A stretch of DNA of 64,000 nt, from assembly GCF_037126465.1 (NCBI RefSeq), contig NC_088207.1, positions 38,562,143 to 38,626,142 on the forward strand. Direction: 5' to 3'. This document shows positions 31,701-42,261 of the stretch, piece by piece. This DNA is from Ornithodoros turicata. Lineage: Eukaryota > Arthropoda > Arachnida > Ixodida > Argasidae. Position numbers and translations under genes: made by a program. Within the stretch, counting starts at the first letter, position 1. Each line of letters starts with the position of its first letter. The notes below the pieces were generated by a model. That model was not told the origin of the DNA. It ran no database searches and saw only the letters and a program-made list of their open reading frames with translations.

Positions 31701-34700
31701 ACGTCGGTGTGGAGTAGACGGAGAGATCCTCTTCCATAATAATGGACCTCTCCCTGTTTGTAAACAAATGACGTCATAGTGCTCGACAGCGCCACCAAAT
31801 TGGTAGAGTTCAACTACGCTCGAAGCTAGGGGCGAACAAGGTCGCGCCCGAAAGCCACGGTGTTGAGGGGGATTACGATGGTCCCTGAAAGGGATGTGAC
31901 CTTCGGTCCTACTTTTCTTTCTATAGGAGGGAGCGAACAAATGTCCATTCGTGGAACCCAGCCCTCTCCTTCCGATTTGTTTCGGTTTCAGTCTGCCTAC
32001 CAGCGTCATGATGACGTTTCTCGGGTAGGGGTCTATTGCTGATTGCCAAAGCAAGGTCTCTTGACAGTGAAAATCTGTGTGCGTAGTCGCACGAACAGCG
32101 TTGTCAAGATACATATATGTATTGGCATCATCGTGGAAGACCAGCCATATTGGCTTGCACCCTTTAACGCAACAAACGCACTAGTCTACAACCATCGCGA
32201 CGCCAACACCCAAAGACGAGCTCACGGCAGGTCTGGGATTGATGAAGATATGACATGACAGCATGCAAACAAGTATGAGTGGTATTTGTATGCGCGAAGT
32301 TCTTCATACTATATATCATGTACTCGGGTTACGAATAACGCGGTGTTCGAATCGAGGTTCTTTGATTTGGAATAACCCGCACATGATTATGTAACGCTGG
32401 AGCCGGTCATTCATCCACTGTCTACAATTTAGCAGTGAAACTCAACCTTCGGACATTTCGTTTCAGAAACCTTACCTTAGGCACATGAGAACTTATGATG
32501 GCTAGTAGGGTTCGGCACATTGGAATCACGACTACAAGGCAGTTGAAGTTGAGCACCGCAGCAGTCCCTCTTGAGAGACACAAGCCTATCTGTGAACAAA
32601 TCGAACAAGGCATCTGTAATAGACTCCGTAAATGTGAAAGATATTCGTCTTTTTGGGGAAATTCCGCTACAGCTTTCCTCTTGCGAAACGCCATGACGAA
32701 GTGCACAATAAAGAAGAAAAACCAATTAGGCACGAAACGAAGACACGATCGCAGACGCCCTACACATCGGCATTGATGACATCTACGAAATCTTCGTTGG
32801 CACTGCATGTGGTGCTGCTGTACAGCAAGCGCAAGTGTAAAAAAATAATCACTCGTGCAGAGAAGACATCTGGCCAGAATCCCTTGGTATCTGGCCATTT
32901 CATCAATCTATCAAAGCAAAAGCCCTTCCCTCCGTTGCGAGTAAAAACTCTTTCTGACCTGAACTTGCCACCGACACCACATGCAGTTTCAGGTCATTCG
33001 CAACTCAATGGAAAGTCATTGTCTTTGGTTATGGGTCAGCAGCGACATTGTTGCTGCGAAAGGTTGGCTGCTGCGTCAGGACTGGCAGAAAAAAGCAACG
33101 TTGATGACGTAAGCCACTTTGACAAAGCGGATGTTTTTGCAGTCCTTGTGGTAGCCTAAGACCTTTTGCTCTCATTGACCTTTCGGCTGATGCTCTCCCG
33201 CCGTAGTGCATGTTCTGTCTTCTATTACACAGGGTAGCTACCTATAAACGTTTACCCGTGCCGGCGCGCCGTACTCACCAATTACTCAACGCAGGTGCAA
33301 AATTCATGTGTTCACGTGGAACTCTAATTGGTACGTTTCATCGTGGTAAATTTCAAACCTATTCAACATCGCAATCCAAAGTTACAACCAAACACCTTCA
33401 AATCCCTATGGGAAAATAATCAAGATAGAAGTAACTGCGCACTTTCATGCATGACGGTGCCCCGGGTCGGTGGGTGGGTCGGGGATGAAACGTACCAATC
33501 AGAGTTCCACGCCTGGACCGCGTGTCGCAGTTCTTTTTCTGGCTTGATTAAAAGCGCCAACAGCGGACAACCTTCGCATTTAGACCCAACTACACAAATG
33601 GATTAAAAACGCCTTGGTCGAAATAAAAAGGGGTGCATCCTTCTCCATTGCTGGACTTCGACTCCAACCCCAACACATTATTTCCCATTCCAGCGGAAGG
33701 AAACCGTATCAACCCACTACTGCATCACGGGACTATCATTTTAATTATTACTTTTTCCGGACGTCTATCACTCAGAGAGGCGGAAGCAGTGCTTTTCGCT
33801 CCTCCCTCCCTCCCCCATCCCTCCTTCCTCTTCCAAAAGTCCATGATACTTCCAGGCCTTCAAAGTGGAATGGGATGCACCGCGCCTTTTGTTGGTTTCG
33901 GAACTTGCGTCTTTCAGCTTGGTGATTCTAACGTTTTAGCAAGTAGGTTTCTAAGTTGAAAAGCGTCAAAAAGGACCCAGTCCCTGGTACGAACAAGACA
34001 GTACACTAAAAGAATTTAAAGGACACAGACACAAGCGCTGTACTTCAACCGCTTTTGAATGATGTACCAACCGTCCAAACTTCGCAACATTGTTTAAGTT
34101 TCTAAGACTTCTGTATAGTGGGTAATATTTTGTCCAAGACTATAGTATTGGAGAGCTCCCATTTTTTGATCACTTCAGCTCTAGAGTGCTATACTGTTAT
34201 GTTTAATAATAAATAATACTGTGGGGGGGGGGGAGGCATGGAATAAATTTGAACACAAACTGGGGGCTTCTAAGGCGCCGTGACCGGTAATGTCGTATTG
34301 TCATTCGCAACTGCACTCTTTCCAACCGTGTTGCGTTCGCATTGAGTATAATCAAGAGAACGGCCCATTGAGGTCCAGAAAAATGCCCCCTTTCGATAAG
34401 ATAACCAACGCAATAATATGGGCCTGGCGCTATTGAAATTCAGCTCGCTTTGACGCGCGTCCAATTAACGGCATGTGACGCAGACGACCAAGTAGCCGGC
34501 TTCGTGCAAAGGGTATTACCGCGCCCATTTTGAAAGATAACTAGGTCGAATACAATAGCCAAGTGGCTGTTGTTTTTACATAACCAGCTGAACGCAGAGC
34601 GAACGATTGTTGAGGAACTCTTTCAGCTCCGTGCTCGCGAGAATGACGGGCGACAGAACAAACAGTGACGCACAACAACTATAGCTCAGGCTCCCCCTGC

Positions 34701-35626
34701 GAGACTTCCATGGCAACACTGAATTATGTTTTAAAGGCTGTCTTTGCACTTTGCTCAAACTGGTACCGAGTCACGTTGGTGAACGGCCACGGTGTTGGCC
34801 CACTGTGTCTCGCTCTTCACAGATGAGTGACATCCTTCAAAATACCACAATTTCCCATAAGCTCGAAGTGGAGCTCCATATGACGACTTCTGAAACTGCT
34901 GACTCGGCAGTGACAACGTGAAACACTCTATGATTGATCGATGCGCTAGGGAATGACGGGTATGCGGTCACTCACGTCAATTATATATCGACACAGAATT
35001 AGGTTCAGTATGTCGCGTGGGGTATTCCGCATGCGACACGATCAAGTTCCACTTGGTGTGGAACTTGGGTGGTCGGTCCCTGCGTCGGACGATACGCTTA
35101 TCCAATTACAGCTAAGTTAAGTGTGGCAACCTCAACATCTCATTTGATTACTTGTACGTAGTTTTGCCTTCTTTACATGGAGGCGCCCTCTTGTAGCACC
35201 ACGAGTTGCGACCGTAAACCTCGCGGTCTCTTTGTGCTTTCGCTGTATTACTGTCGGATTCGGAAGTCAGGGGCCGTATTCTCAAATGATCCTCGACTTG
35301 ACCTTTCACTGGAACTGCTCCTCGAGCCAGTTTCTCTGCTTCAAATATCGACCTTGATTCAAAATGCCCCGGAGCGGAAGAAACCCTTTGCAGTTTCCCC
35401 GAGCACTACACGGTAGAACCAGTGTAGAGAGTGGAGGAGCACCGCTTTCGTCCACTCACTGGAGTCGAGGATCGTTTAAGAATACGGCCGTTACGTAGAA
35501 CGCTTATATTCTTCGTGAGAGGATACTTACCCCGAGTATTTGTCGCAGGTAAAAGTGTCTGGGCTCATACCTGTAGGTATAATAGGTGGCACAGAAAATG
35601 GCAGCGTTGATACCGATCCACAGGAC
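19328..35626 (-). CDS. NOX4: NADPH oxidase 4 (NOX4-type), H2O2-producing flavocytochrome, first exon not found
   Basis: Seventeen exons in 5' to 3' order on the minus strand: 35531-35626, 32476-32589, 31028-31112, 29373-29470, 29054-29081, 27414-27486, 24600-24680, 24336-24498, 23940-24104, 23719-23781, 23039-23099, 22883-22922, 22024-22143, 21831-21939, 19921-19998, 19748-19848 and 19328-19448. Every junction is in phase, giving 531 codons; about 18 N-terminal residues are missing. NOX enzymes pass electrons from NADPH through FAD and two hemes across the membrane to oxygen. Numbering from the first found codon, the heme ligands are His87/His101 and His176/His189 (FWYTHHLF to ICHPL), the FAD site includes HPFT (316-319), the NADPH site includes GGIGVTPF (381-388) and FCCGP (498-502), and the end is KESFM. 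NOX4-type features are the long E-loop with cysteines at 208 and 234 plus an N-G-T sequon, and close similarity of the loop frame PGC...PPEF. One intron uses a GC donor (AAG/GCAAGT after 21831). The gene is tail-to-tail with TRMT2B. Confidence 0.93.
19449..19747. other. last intron of NOX4
   Basis: Contains a short TTAAAAGAGCACTGAA ... TATAGTGCTGCTTTAA palindromic piece at about 19493-19543, probably a MITE remnant of the same TTTAAAGGAGCACT type seen at 7.7 kb. Confidence 0.45.
19999..21830. other. large NOX4 intron filled with dispersed repeats
   Basis: GC-rich repeat-like sequence at about 20190-20980 and a block at 21340-21560. The second shares AACTACGGACCAAATC and GACGTCATAGTG motifs with the 26.6-kb element and the repeats at 1 and 31.8 kb. 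The 171-codon plus-strand frame at 20977-21492 crosses these repeats and is not called as a gene. Confidence 0.45.
22754..22781. repeat. (TC)n microsatellite
   Basis: Uninterrupted TC dinucleotides in the NOX4 intron between the 40-nt exon and the exon carrying the NADPH glycine motif. Confidence 0.9.
24681..26600. other. NOX4 intron, no gene seen
   Basis: Includes an open frame of 145 codons at 25555-25992 on the plus strand without family resemblance, containing a poly-proline stretch from a CCTCCTCC tract. It is probably chance or repeat-derived. Confidence 0.4.
26601..27243. mobile_element. MITE with AAAGTGCCACTACGGACT ends
   Basis: Left end AAAGTGCCACTACGGACT (26601-26618); right end AGTCCGGAGTGGCACTTT (27226-27243) is its complement with one mismatch. 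The ~640-bp interior has several TGACGTCA motifs and no transposase. It lies in the NOX4 intron between the 81-nt and 73-nt exons. A diverged relative is visible at about 21350. Confidence 0.8.
27596..27761. mobile_element. palindromic fold-back MITE
   Basis: GGCCCGCTTGCACG at the left is mirrored by CGTGCAAGCGGGCC at the right. Long imperfect arms (about 70 bases each) follow around a short loop near 27670-27690. It lies 110 bases upstream (in gene orientation) of the 73-nt NOX4 exon. Confidence 0.75.
27762..29053. other. NOX4 intron, no recognised element
   Basis: Overlapping open frames at 28284-28723 on both strands show no conserved motif. Nothing else is seen. Confidence 0.35.
29596..29612. 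repeat. (AC)n microsatellite
   Basis: Short run of CA dinucleotides in a NOX4 intron. Confidence 0.7.
29990..30180. repeat. dispersed repeat rich in GTTTCCGTTAC motifs
   Basis: Repeated CGTTTCCGTTA-like units on the plus strand. The complementary kind (ACGGAAACCGCTAGG, AAACAGAAACG) occurs at about 45930-46080, suggesting two fragments of one element family. Confidence 0.45.
30785..30995 (-). mobile_element. tRNA-derived SINE
   Basis: The reverse complement of 30920-30930 is the RNA polymerase III B box GGTTCGAATCC, preceded by a degenerate A box at about 30970. The non-tRNA body (ACCCAGGAAAAACCCCAGAC and the ACATATGTCCGAAAG segment on the plus strand) is shared with the copies at 53.4 and 52.0 kb. 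It ends only about 30 bases from the splice donor of the NOX4 exon at 31028-31112 and has the same orientation as the gene. Confidence 0.8.
31185..31265 (+). repeat. possible tRNA-like SINE head
   Basis: An A-box-like GGATCGGTTGGTTACG is followed about 30 bases later by a B-box-like AGTTCAAACTT. The body does not match the other SINE copies here. It could be chance. Confidence 0.3.
31266..32475. other. NOX4 intron with a dispersed repeat at 31712-31862
   Basis: 31712-31862 is the inverted counterpart of the first 145 bases of the window. The rest (31300-31700 and 31863-32475) has no recognised content. Open frames of up to 154 codons on the minus strand are not conserved. Confidence 0.45.
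32590..35530. other. largest NOX4 intron
   Basis: About 2.9 kb. Contains a poly-G run at 34223-34234 and a repeat at about 34600-34740 whose GCCTTTAAAACATAATTCAG edge resembles other TTTAAAG-type elements. Open frames at 32653-33159 and 33614-33959 show no family signature. No exon is needed here, since the exons on either side join in phase. Confidence 0.4.
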
Positions 35627-36624
35627 CTGCGAGGCAGAAAGGTCACATGGTTTTACACAATTGATGTTGAAATAAGAAGCACACACACATTACGAACACT
35701 ATAATTGCTGCTATGTTGTAATACGTACATGGAGCCAAACAGACAATGATGAGTATGTCTATCTCTGTGCCAGTAGTTTGGGATTAACATCTCAAGTTTT
35801 TTTCTTTTACCGATTAGTCAATCAAGCTGTGCACGAGAATGTCTGTCATGTCTATGGGTTACGATAATGACGTACCACAACTGATGGCAGCATTTACAGC
35901 TGATGGCAGATTCAGATTTATGAGATCACAAGTGGATGCCCTGCAAACACTGAGACGCTGATGTCTCAGTAATAATAATTGTACTTTCTACTAATACTGC
36001 TGAGACCGTGCACTGCAATGAGTCAGTGTGCGCTGCATTCTCATTAATCTTCCTCGTTTGACGCACTGTCGTCCCACTACCTTGGACCTACGAAGCGATT
36101 AGATGCATTTATATTCCGTTTTGTATCGCCGACTGTTCTTACTTGTGGCACGTCTCCATTATGTAAAAGACGGCCAACGTAGCGAGCGAATCACATTTAG
36201 GTCAGCGGCCTTGTACCACAGTCACTTAGTCACTAGGACGTCAGTCCAGCATGAAAAAAAAAAAGAAGAAGAAAAACTCCCTATGACTGTTCATGCATTT
36301 TAATTAGGTTCTAAGCGATACAAATGTGGGCCGGGGCGGTTAATAATCTTACATAAGAGAACGGCAGTGATTCCCACAGGAGGACCCCTTGTTCACGTGT
36401 GCTCAGTTCAACCAGTAACAAGTTTGGACCCTTGCAGGACACATCAAAAGAACATAATTGGTGTCTGTCTCCATGCACTGTGCGCTGAATCTCCGCGACC
36501 AGCAATATGTACCAAGTAGCCCAAGACAAACAACGACATCAGCAAACACCCAGGCCCCTTACCAGAATGTTATTTTTCCTTGATAGATAAATAGGTAGCC
36601 CAGTCAAGTCACAAATCTTTTTTT
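35627..36624. other. region where the NOX4 first exon would be expected
   Basis: The first coding exon (about 18 residues ending in phase 0) must lie upstream of 35626 on the minus strand. I found no ATG-containing exon with a suitable donor here or further up. Nothing else is recognised. Confidence 0.35.
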
Positions 36625-36655
36625 CTGATGATGGAACCAGGATTGTTTCCGAAAC
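36625..36655 (+). ncRNA. hammerhead-ribozyme-like motif
   Basis: CTGATGA (36625-36631), then a stem-loop TGGAA...TTTCC (stem II of about 4-5 bp), then GAAAC (36651-36655). This is the full hammerhead core order and matches the motif style at 3567 and the degenerate one at 19225. It is probably the remnant of a Penelope-like element tail or a retrozyme. Cleavage activity is not shown. Confidence 0.45.
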
Positions 36656-37877
36656 GCCGAATATTTAACCGTTTTTATGTTGCCGTGCCGGAATGTGCTT
36701 TTACGGAATAAACAAACACAAGAGACCATGTATGCGTTCTTCTTTGGCGAACGGCTTAATTTTGCTCCAGATGGCGCGTAGTTTGCTATGTTATCTCTAC
36801 TCATTGGGAAAGCAATTTTGTGGTATAGGTAAAGCACGCGCGAGAACTCTTTGCCAAGGTACATTGCTGGCTTCGCTTGGCATGGTCATGCCATCACGGT
36901 GGGCGAAAACCTTCGCTCGCTGCCTTTCTCTTCTTGGATGCACTAGGCTACTACCATAGTGCTTAAGCTGCCTGCTAACGCAAATAAATAAAAGCAATAG
37001 AAATGACCTTGTCTTGAATGTTTGCTATCAAAATCACATTTTGCAGTTACGAAAGACACGTGTTTCTGATATTTCTGGGGTTTGCTGATATATTGACAAC
37101 GCACTCTGCTCCGATATCGTTTCCTTCAGACGCCACCACGTTGACGGCACGCGCCTGAAAAATTATCTTCCGTTATCGGATAAAAAAATTCCAGCCACGG
37201 CGCACTGTTCTGTCTCTCCTCACCGTGTTATGATGCAGTACACATGACTTTGCAGTATATCGGCTGATAAGTACGCATGCTCAGTGAAACGATGCATGAC
37301 GTGTCCTTCTGATAAATCGGCAGAACGCAGCGGGACCAGATGGGGCCAATGGCGTTGAAAGACACTGGAAGTGATTTTGTCCGGAACTTCGCGCTGTTTC
37401 AGGTGGTGTGGCAGGAAGGCTATGGAGGTGAAGCAAGGGGAGCTTAAAGTGACACTAACCGCCCTATAGTTGTGACGTGTTTGAGTTTCATGACTTGTGA
37501 GGTGCTAAAGTACGCGCGTGACTTAGGTTGCCTTGTGCCGTTTTCAAGGAACTGAGAGGTGGCCTTTGAGATTCAAGTGCCCGACTGAGGTGACCTCATC
37601 GGCAGCTGCTATACAGCAAAACAATTCATTAACGGCAGTAAGTGAAGTGCAGGCTGTATGAACTAGTGAACCTCATGATGGTGAGTACTGCAGTTTGCTT
37701 TTTGTTGTAGTTTTCTCGCGACGTAAACCCCTCAGTTATTACCACAAGCTTTCTTGTACCCGTTGCCATGTCAACATTGTGCCTATGGTGTCACAACTTT
37801 CCGCATTCGCTAATAATGCCCGTATTGCTGTTTTTACCTGGTACTCATGGTGTAGCTCTGTAACGTGAACTTGCAAG

Positions 37878-38733
37878 TAGTGACGTCACGAACTTTTTGC
37901 GAACCTGGTGGTTCGCAAGGTTCGACGAACCTTCGAATTTCTTGTCAGTTTCGCAAAAGTTCGCAGCTGAATTTAGCTGATTTTTAGCTGCTTTTTAACT
38001 TTGAGCGATACGGACGAAAAGTAAAAATCAAGCAATGATGAACGGGCATGTGCGCCCTCCTGTGCGAGGTACATATTTCTGCCCACATGAGCAAGGCTGA
38101 GATCGACTGATGGTATAGTTGCATTTACTTATGCTGTGAGCTACAAAACAGAAAGCAGAAAACGGTTTCCTTGGCCAATAAAATAGATATTTCTCATATT
38201 GCTGTTATTCAAGAAGACTCAGAAGAGGGTGGTATAATTGCCAACAGGCTATAAAACTTCGTGGTGCCTTGGATGACAGGTATGCGACGAAAGTCCGTCC
38301 CAGACCAGAGCCCACTAGTGTTCTGGCTTCGTGGTAAACGTAGTTTGTACATTTAAGATTTAACTGCTAACAGTTTTGCGCCGTTGTCCTTGCGTGCTTT
38401 GTTTTTCTTACCGACTGTCTGTTTACTCTGCGAAGGTGTATGTAGGAATGCTAGGCGGTACCGTATAAGTTTCTGTTGCTAGAAAAGTACAAATCGAAGG
38501 AAAGCTAACGGACTTGTCGTACATACCGTACAGGAGGACATATTGTCTGATGTGATTAAGCCTAATTAAGCTTTGAGTGGCGTACGTTGGACTGTTTACG
38601 TTTCCGGGCAGGTCACGCCAGCGCATGCGCAGTGAAGTCGAACTTTTACGAACATTCGCGAATTTTTCTGATAAAAGTTCGAAAGTTTCGAACTTCTGCG
38701 AACTTGAACTTTGCCAGGTTCGTGACATCACTA
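37878..38733. mobile_element. hAT element (856 bp) with exact 8-bp duplication
   Basis: Left end TAGTGACGTCACGAAC, right end GTTCGTGACATCACTA (one mismatch). Both flanks are exactly CTTGCAAG (37870-37877 and 38734-38741). The sub-terminal regions are rich in GAACTTTTGCGAAC motifs. No transposase frame is seen. The target site CTTGCAAG is itself a palindrome. Confidence 0.88.
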
Positions 38734-38741
38734 CTTGCAAG

Positions 38742-41700
38742 TACTTACTACGCTTTTTATTTACCATGATATCACTCTGTCTTACGTGCTTTCACTAACA
38801 GCACCTTCACGAAGTTGTGCGTCGAAAAAAAAGGAACAGCAAAAAAAAAAAAAAAAAGAAAAATCGACTTGCAGAGTACTAAGGCACTTAGGTAGCCAGA
38901 TGCCAAAAGGACGAGAGTTGGTGGGAAAATAATGTGTTAGTAGACTGTTGATACCATCAACGTGTAGTCATCATATACCTACTGGACCCAATGGCAGCAT
39001 GCGTGACTCAGAATCGTTCATTCGTGAATTCGTTAATTGGGTGCGGTAGATAGATACAGTACTTCGAGGGTCACGTTAGCAATGGTCTACTATCCCGTAA
39101 TGGCGGATACGTATGCACTACTTTAATTCGTAGTCATATCTGACGTCATCATATCTGGCGTCATATCTGATTTCCTTGGGCTGCAGCCTGACCGGAACCC
39201 AATCAACAACAAAAGACAACATATATCAGGATACAGGTGTAGTGATAATGCCTTATAGTCTTGACCTGCGAGGGAACATAAAAGCAGAGAAAAAAATGTC
39301 ATTTGAAGGCAGCGGTTCCAAGGGATCATTAAAAGGAGACTCCGCAAAAAAAAAAAAAAAGAAAAAAAGCTGAGCATGATGCCGAACACGAACCACCCCT
39401 TCGATACCGAATAGAACATGCGCATTTATTTCGCGCGAGTAATTAATTCGTAAATGATGACAATAGCAAACCGAAATGCGAAGATGCGAAATGCGCCCGG
39501 AGAAAGACACCGTGACGTCACCCTGCATTGTCGTCTGCTTCAAAGCCTGCATTCGCCGATGCCGGAGGCCGCATGATCTCAGCAGTGCGTTGCTTTTAAT
39601 GCCCTCTCGCTTCACAGAGGCGAAGCCCTCGCTTCGTAATAAATTCGTTTGAATAGTAGTATGTGCGCAATTTTGGAACGAGATATTTCATACACATGTT
39701 CCTCACATCCTAAAGGTTACGGATATACCACTAACTTTGTGATGATTTTGTTACGGATTCCGTGGGATCGTTTCCCACTGGGTGCTCTGCTTTATGTTTC
39801 TTATGTTATTGATGTAAGTGCACGTAATAGTAAAAAAAACAAAAAAAAAACAAGCAATATTTCGCGAACGGGTCTACGGGAACTATACATGGGGGCGGGG
39901 AGGATTTCACCCTCGTTTTCCCTCTCATAAATGCACTACCAAAGGTATGGATTCATGAATCGAGTTGTCAATCGGTTCAAAATGGACCCAAACAAGTTCG
40001 ACACTTCCGCCTCGAGTACAAACATATTTCGTAACACGTTGTGCTCTTCGCTAACAAGACACTATAACTCTATAACAAGGGATGATAATAAACCTGAAGG
40101 GCAAAGCGTAAGGGTGTTGCCTCTGTGTGGCTGCTCCAGATGCGATAGATTGCGTTCAACTGCATTTTAATATCCTCCTATTGGTCTTGCTTCCGTGGCT
40201 CATAAACTGGGCTTGCAGGGCAGCTGGGTTTTCCAATTCCATAGCTACATATAGTTGTCGCTGCACTGGCGGCTGTTACACGAGATGTTGGGAGTAAGCA
40301 TAAATCGCTTAAAAGCCATGTACGCCTTCACGAAATAAAAGAAAGAATACGTTTGCCTATCGGTCGAAATGATTTTTCAGTTGCCATCATCGCAAAAGAC
40401 GGCCCTGACAGTACCGTGATGTGATGTGATGTGATGTGAATAAAGAAAAAATGGGGATGTAAGTTTCGACGAAGTCAAACTGGCTACCCCGTACCGTTGT
40501 CAGTACCGTTGTCACGGCAGTGTAGAGCAATCCTGTACATGTTCGTAGTTTTCCGAGCAGGGTTGCACCTGCTGCCCCTATTTAGTAAATGGAGTATTAA
40601 TGAATTATGATGATGGTAAATGTTGTGGCCTGCGGTGCTGAGGTGGTGCGTACGGTCGAGACGGAAGTCCGCAACTGTTCGGAACAGGTTCGGATGTGGA
40701 CGCGGTCAAGTGAAAAGTCAGCAGAGAAGGGCTCAAAAACAAGCGAGTGCTCTTGGTGTGTATCGTCGTTTTTATTGCCTTGATTTTAGCTCTTTCTAAC
40801 TTGAGAAACAACCGGCCTTTTTTTTAAAGACCCCACGTCCGGCACATCCCTCCCACGTCGTGCCGTCATATTCAAAACCAATCAGCAATCAATCAGCAAC
40901 CAAAAATTATGGAGCCTTATTTGCGCGGATGTTCCGTATACAAATTTTTAAATAATATTCACAACTGTACTCCTGGAAACTCTTGAAGAATCCACATGAC
41001 ACACATAGTAAGACAGAATACTGTTATAATGACTTCAATATCTAAATATTAATAACCATAATCTAAGATAGCTAGGTATAAGAATTAAGGGTACCGGGTA
41101 CATTTTGAGGGCTCTAACGAACACAGCTTTCCAGGCAGAACTTTCTTCTTCTTTTTTCAATCAGTCAATCTGCAGAACTTGCATCGATCGTAAAGGATTC
41201 ATCGTAATAGCTAGTTTCTCCTTTGCGAAACAGCTATTAGTATATAGCCCTTATCCATGTATTTTGTGGACAAGAATGGTGCTGCACTGCCTCAAATGTA
41301 AACTGGTATGTCCTTGGGGGTCTATGTGCACGGGAAGCATGTCCTATACGCTTGTCTCCTCTCTATGCGTCTGGCGTTCCCTTGCGAATGACCGCCATTT
41401 CATTGGCAGTATGTGAACAGGGAAAGTTTGCTGCAAACAGACGCAAGAAAAAGAGCTGCAAGTAAAGGTGCCCGAAGTTACGTCCGCTGTTAACCGACAT
41501 CGGTTCTGTTCGGAGGAACTTTACTTTCCTATCCTTCAAAAAAGTGAATTACCTTCTTTGTGATATTATAACCTAGTCGTTAACAATGCCTATACGCTCA
41601 TGGCCGTGATTGACAACATTTGTCTTGTTCTGCATACCGCACTCTGGTTGCGGAAGTACGCGAGGCAAAGGTGCCCTGCCAGAGGATGAGCCAGCCATTC

Positions 41701-42161
41701 ATCACTTGCGACAGCCATGCGGGGAGCAAACATTGGCTTCCCCTGTGCAAAAGTCCTCAATCTGTGGGTAACATCACATCAGGGACCGTCACGCATCACT
41801 TCCTCATAGGCAAGAGAAAGTCCGTCAAGAGAAGTAAGCCACAGGTGGCAAGGGGGGTGGTTCCTTTGCGAGGTGTGCTTGCTTGGGTCACGCCACAGAA
41901 CCCTCAAGCGGGTAAAACGATTAATCCACAAACTGCACTGGGGCGTCGCTGCTAATCGTAGTCGCCTCTCGCGAGGTAAAACCCAAATTATTCTGATCAC
42001 CTTCCCTAAAGAAACTCGATGTGACGTTAGCAGCACGATACCGTAATCCTCTATCGGATACAGGCCAGGGAAATCAACTGCTGAAGCGTATACTCCAGAA
42101 ATGCATATCACACGGGAATACAACCCCAAGAAGCACAATGTACTCAAAGTTCGAGTATACA
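38742..42161. other. intergenic, no gene recognised
   Basis: Holds A runs at 38840-38857 and 39346-39360, and A/T-rich sequence at 40900-41090. The 111- and 141-codon open frames at 41620-42204 are on opposite strands and show no conserved motif. Confidence 0.35.
40416..40439. repeat. (GTGAT)n microsatellite
   Basis: Four to five GTGAT units followed by GAATAAAGAAAAAATGGGGATGT. The downstream part resembles 61480-61545, so this may be the tail of a dispersed element. Confidence 0.7.
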
Positions 42162-42261
42162 TATAGGGGTGGCTGGTAGGTGTCCTATCTGTGTGGCGCT
42201 TCATTTCACAGAGCTGCCCATGAAGACGAACAATCTTGATCTACCCGGCCACCCCTATGCA
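42162..42261. repeat. inverted repeat, MITE-like
   Basis: TATAGGGGTGGCTGGTAG at the left is mirrored by CTACCCGGCCACCCCTATG at the right, spanning about 100 bases. No target duplication was identified. Confidence 0.55.

Noticed and set aside
32653..33159. 168-codon open frame on the plus strand and 158-codon frame opposite
   Set aside because: It partly overlaps the NOX4 exon at 32476-32589 and its flanks. The real coding signal is the short, spliced minus-strand exon.
40416..40439. CRISPR-like or telomeric repeat
   Set aside because: It is a simple pentanucleotide microsatellite without spacers; the genome is eukaryotic.
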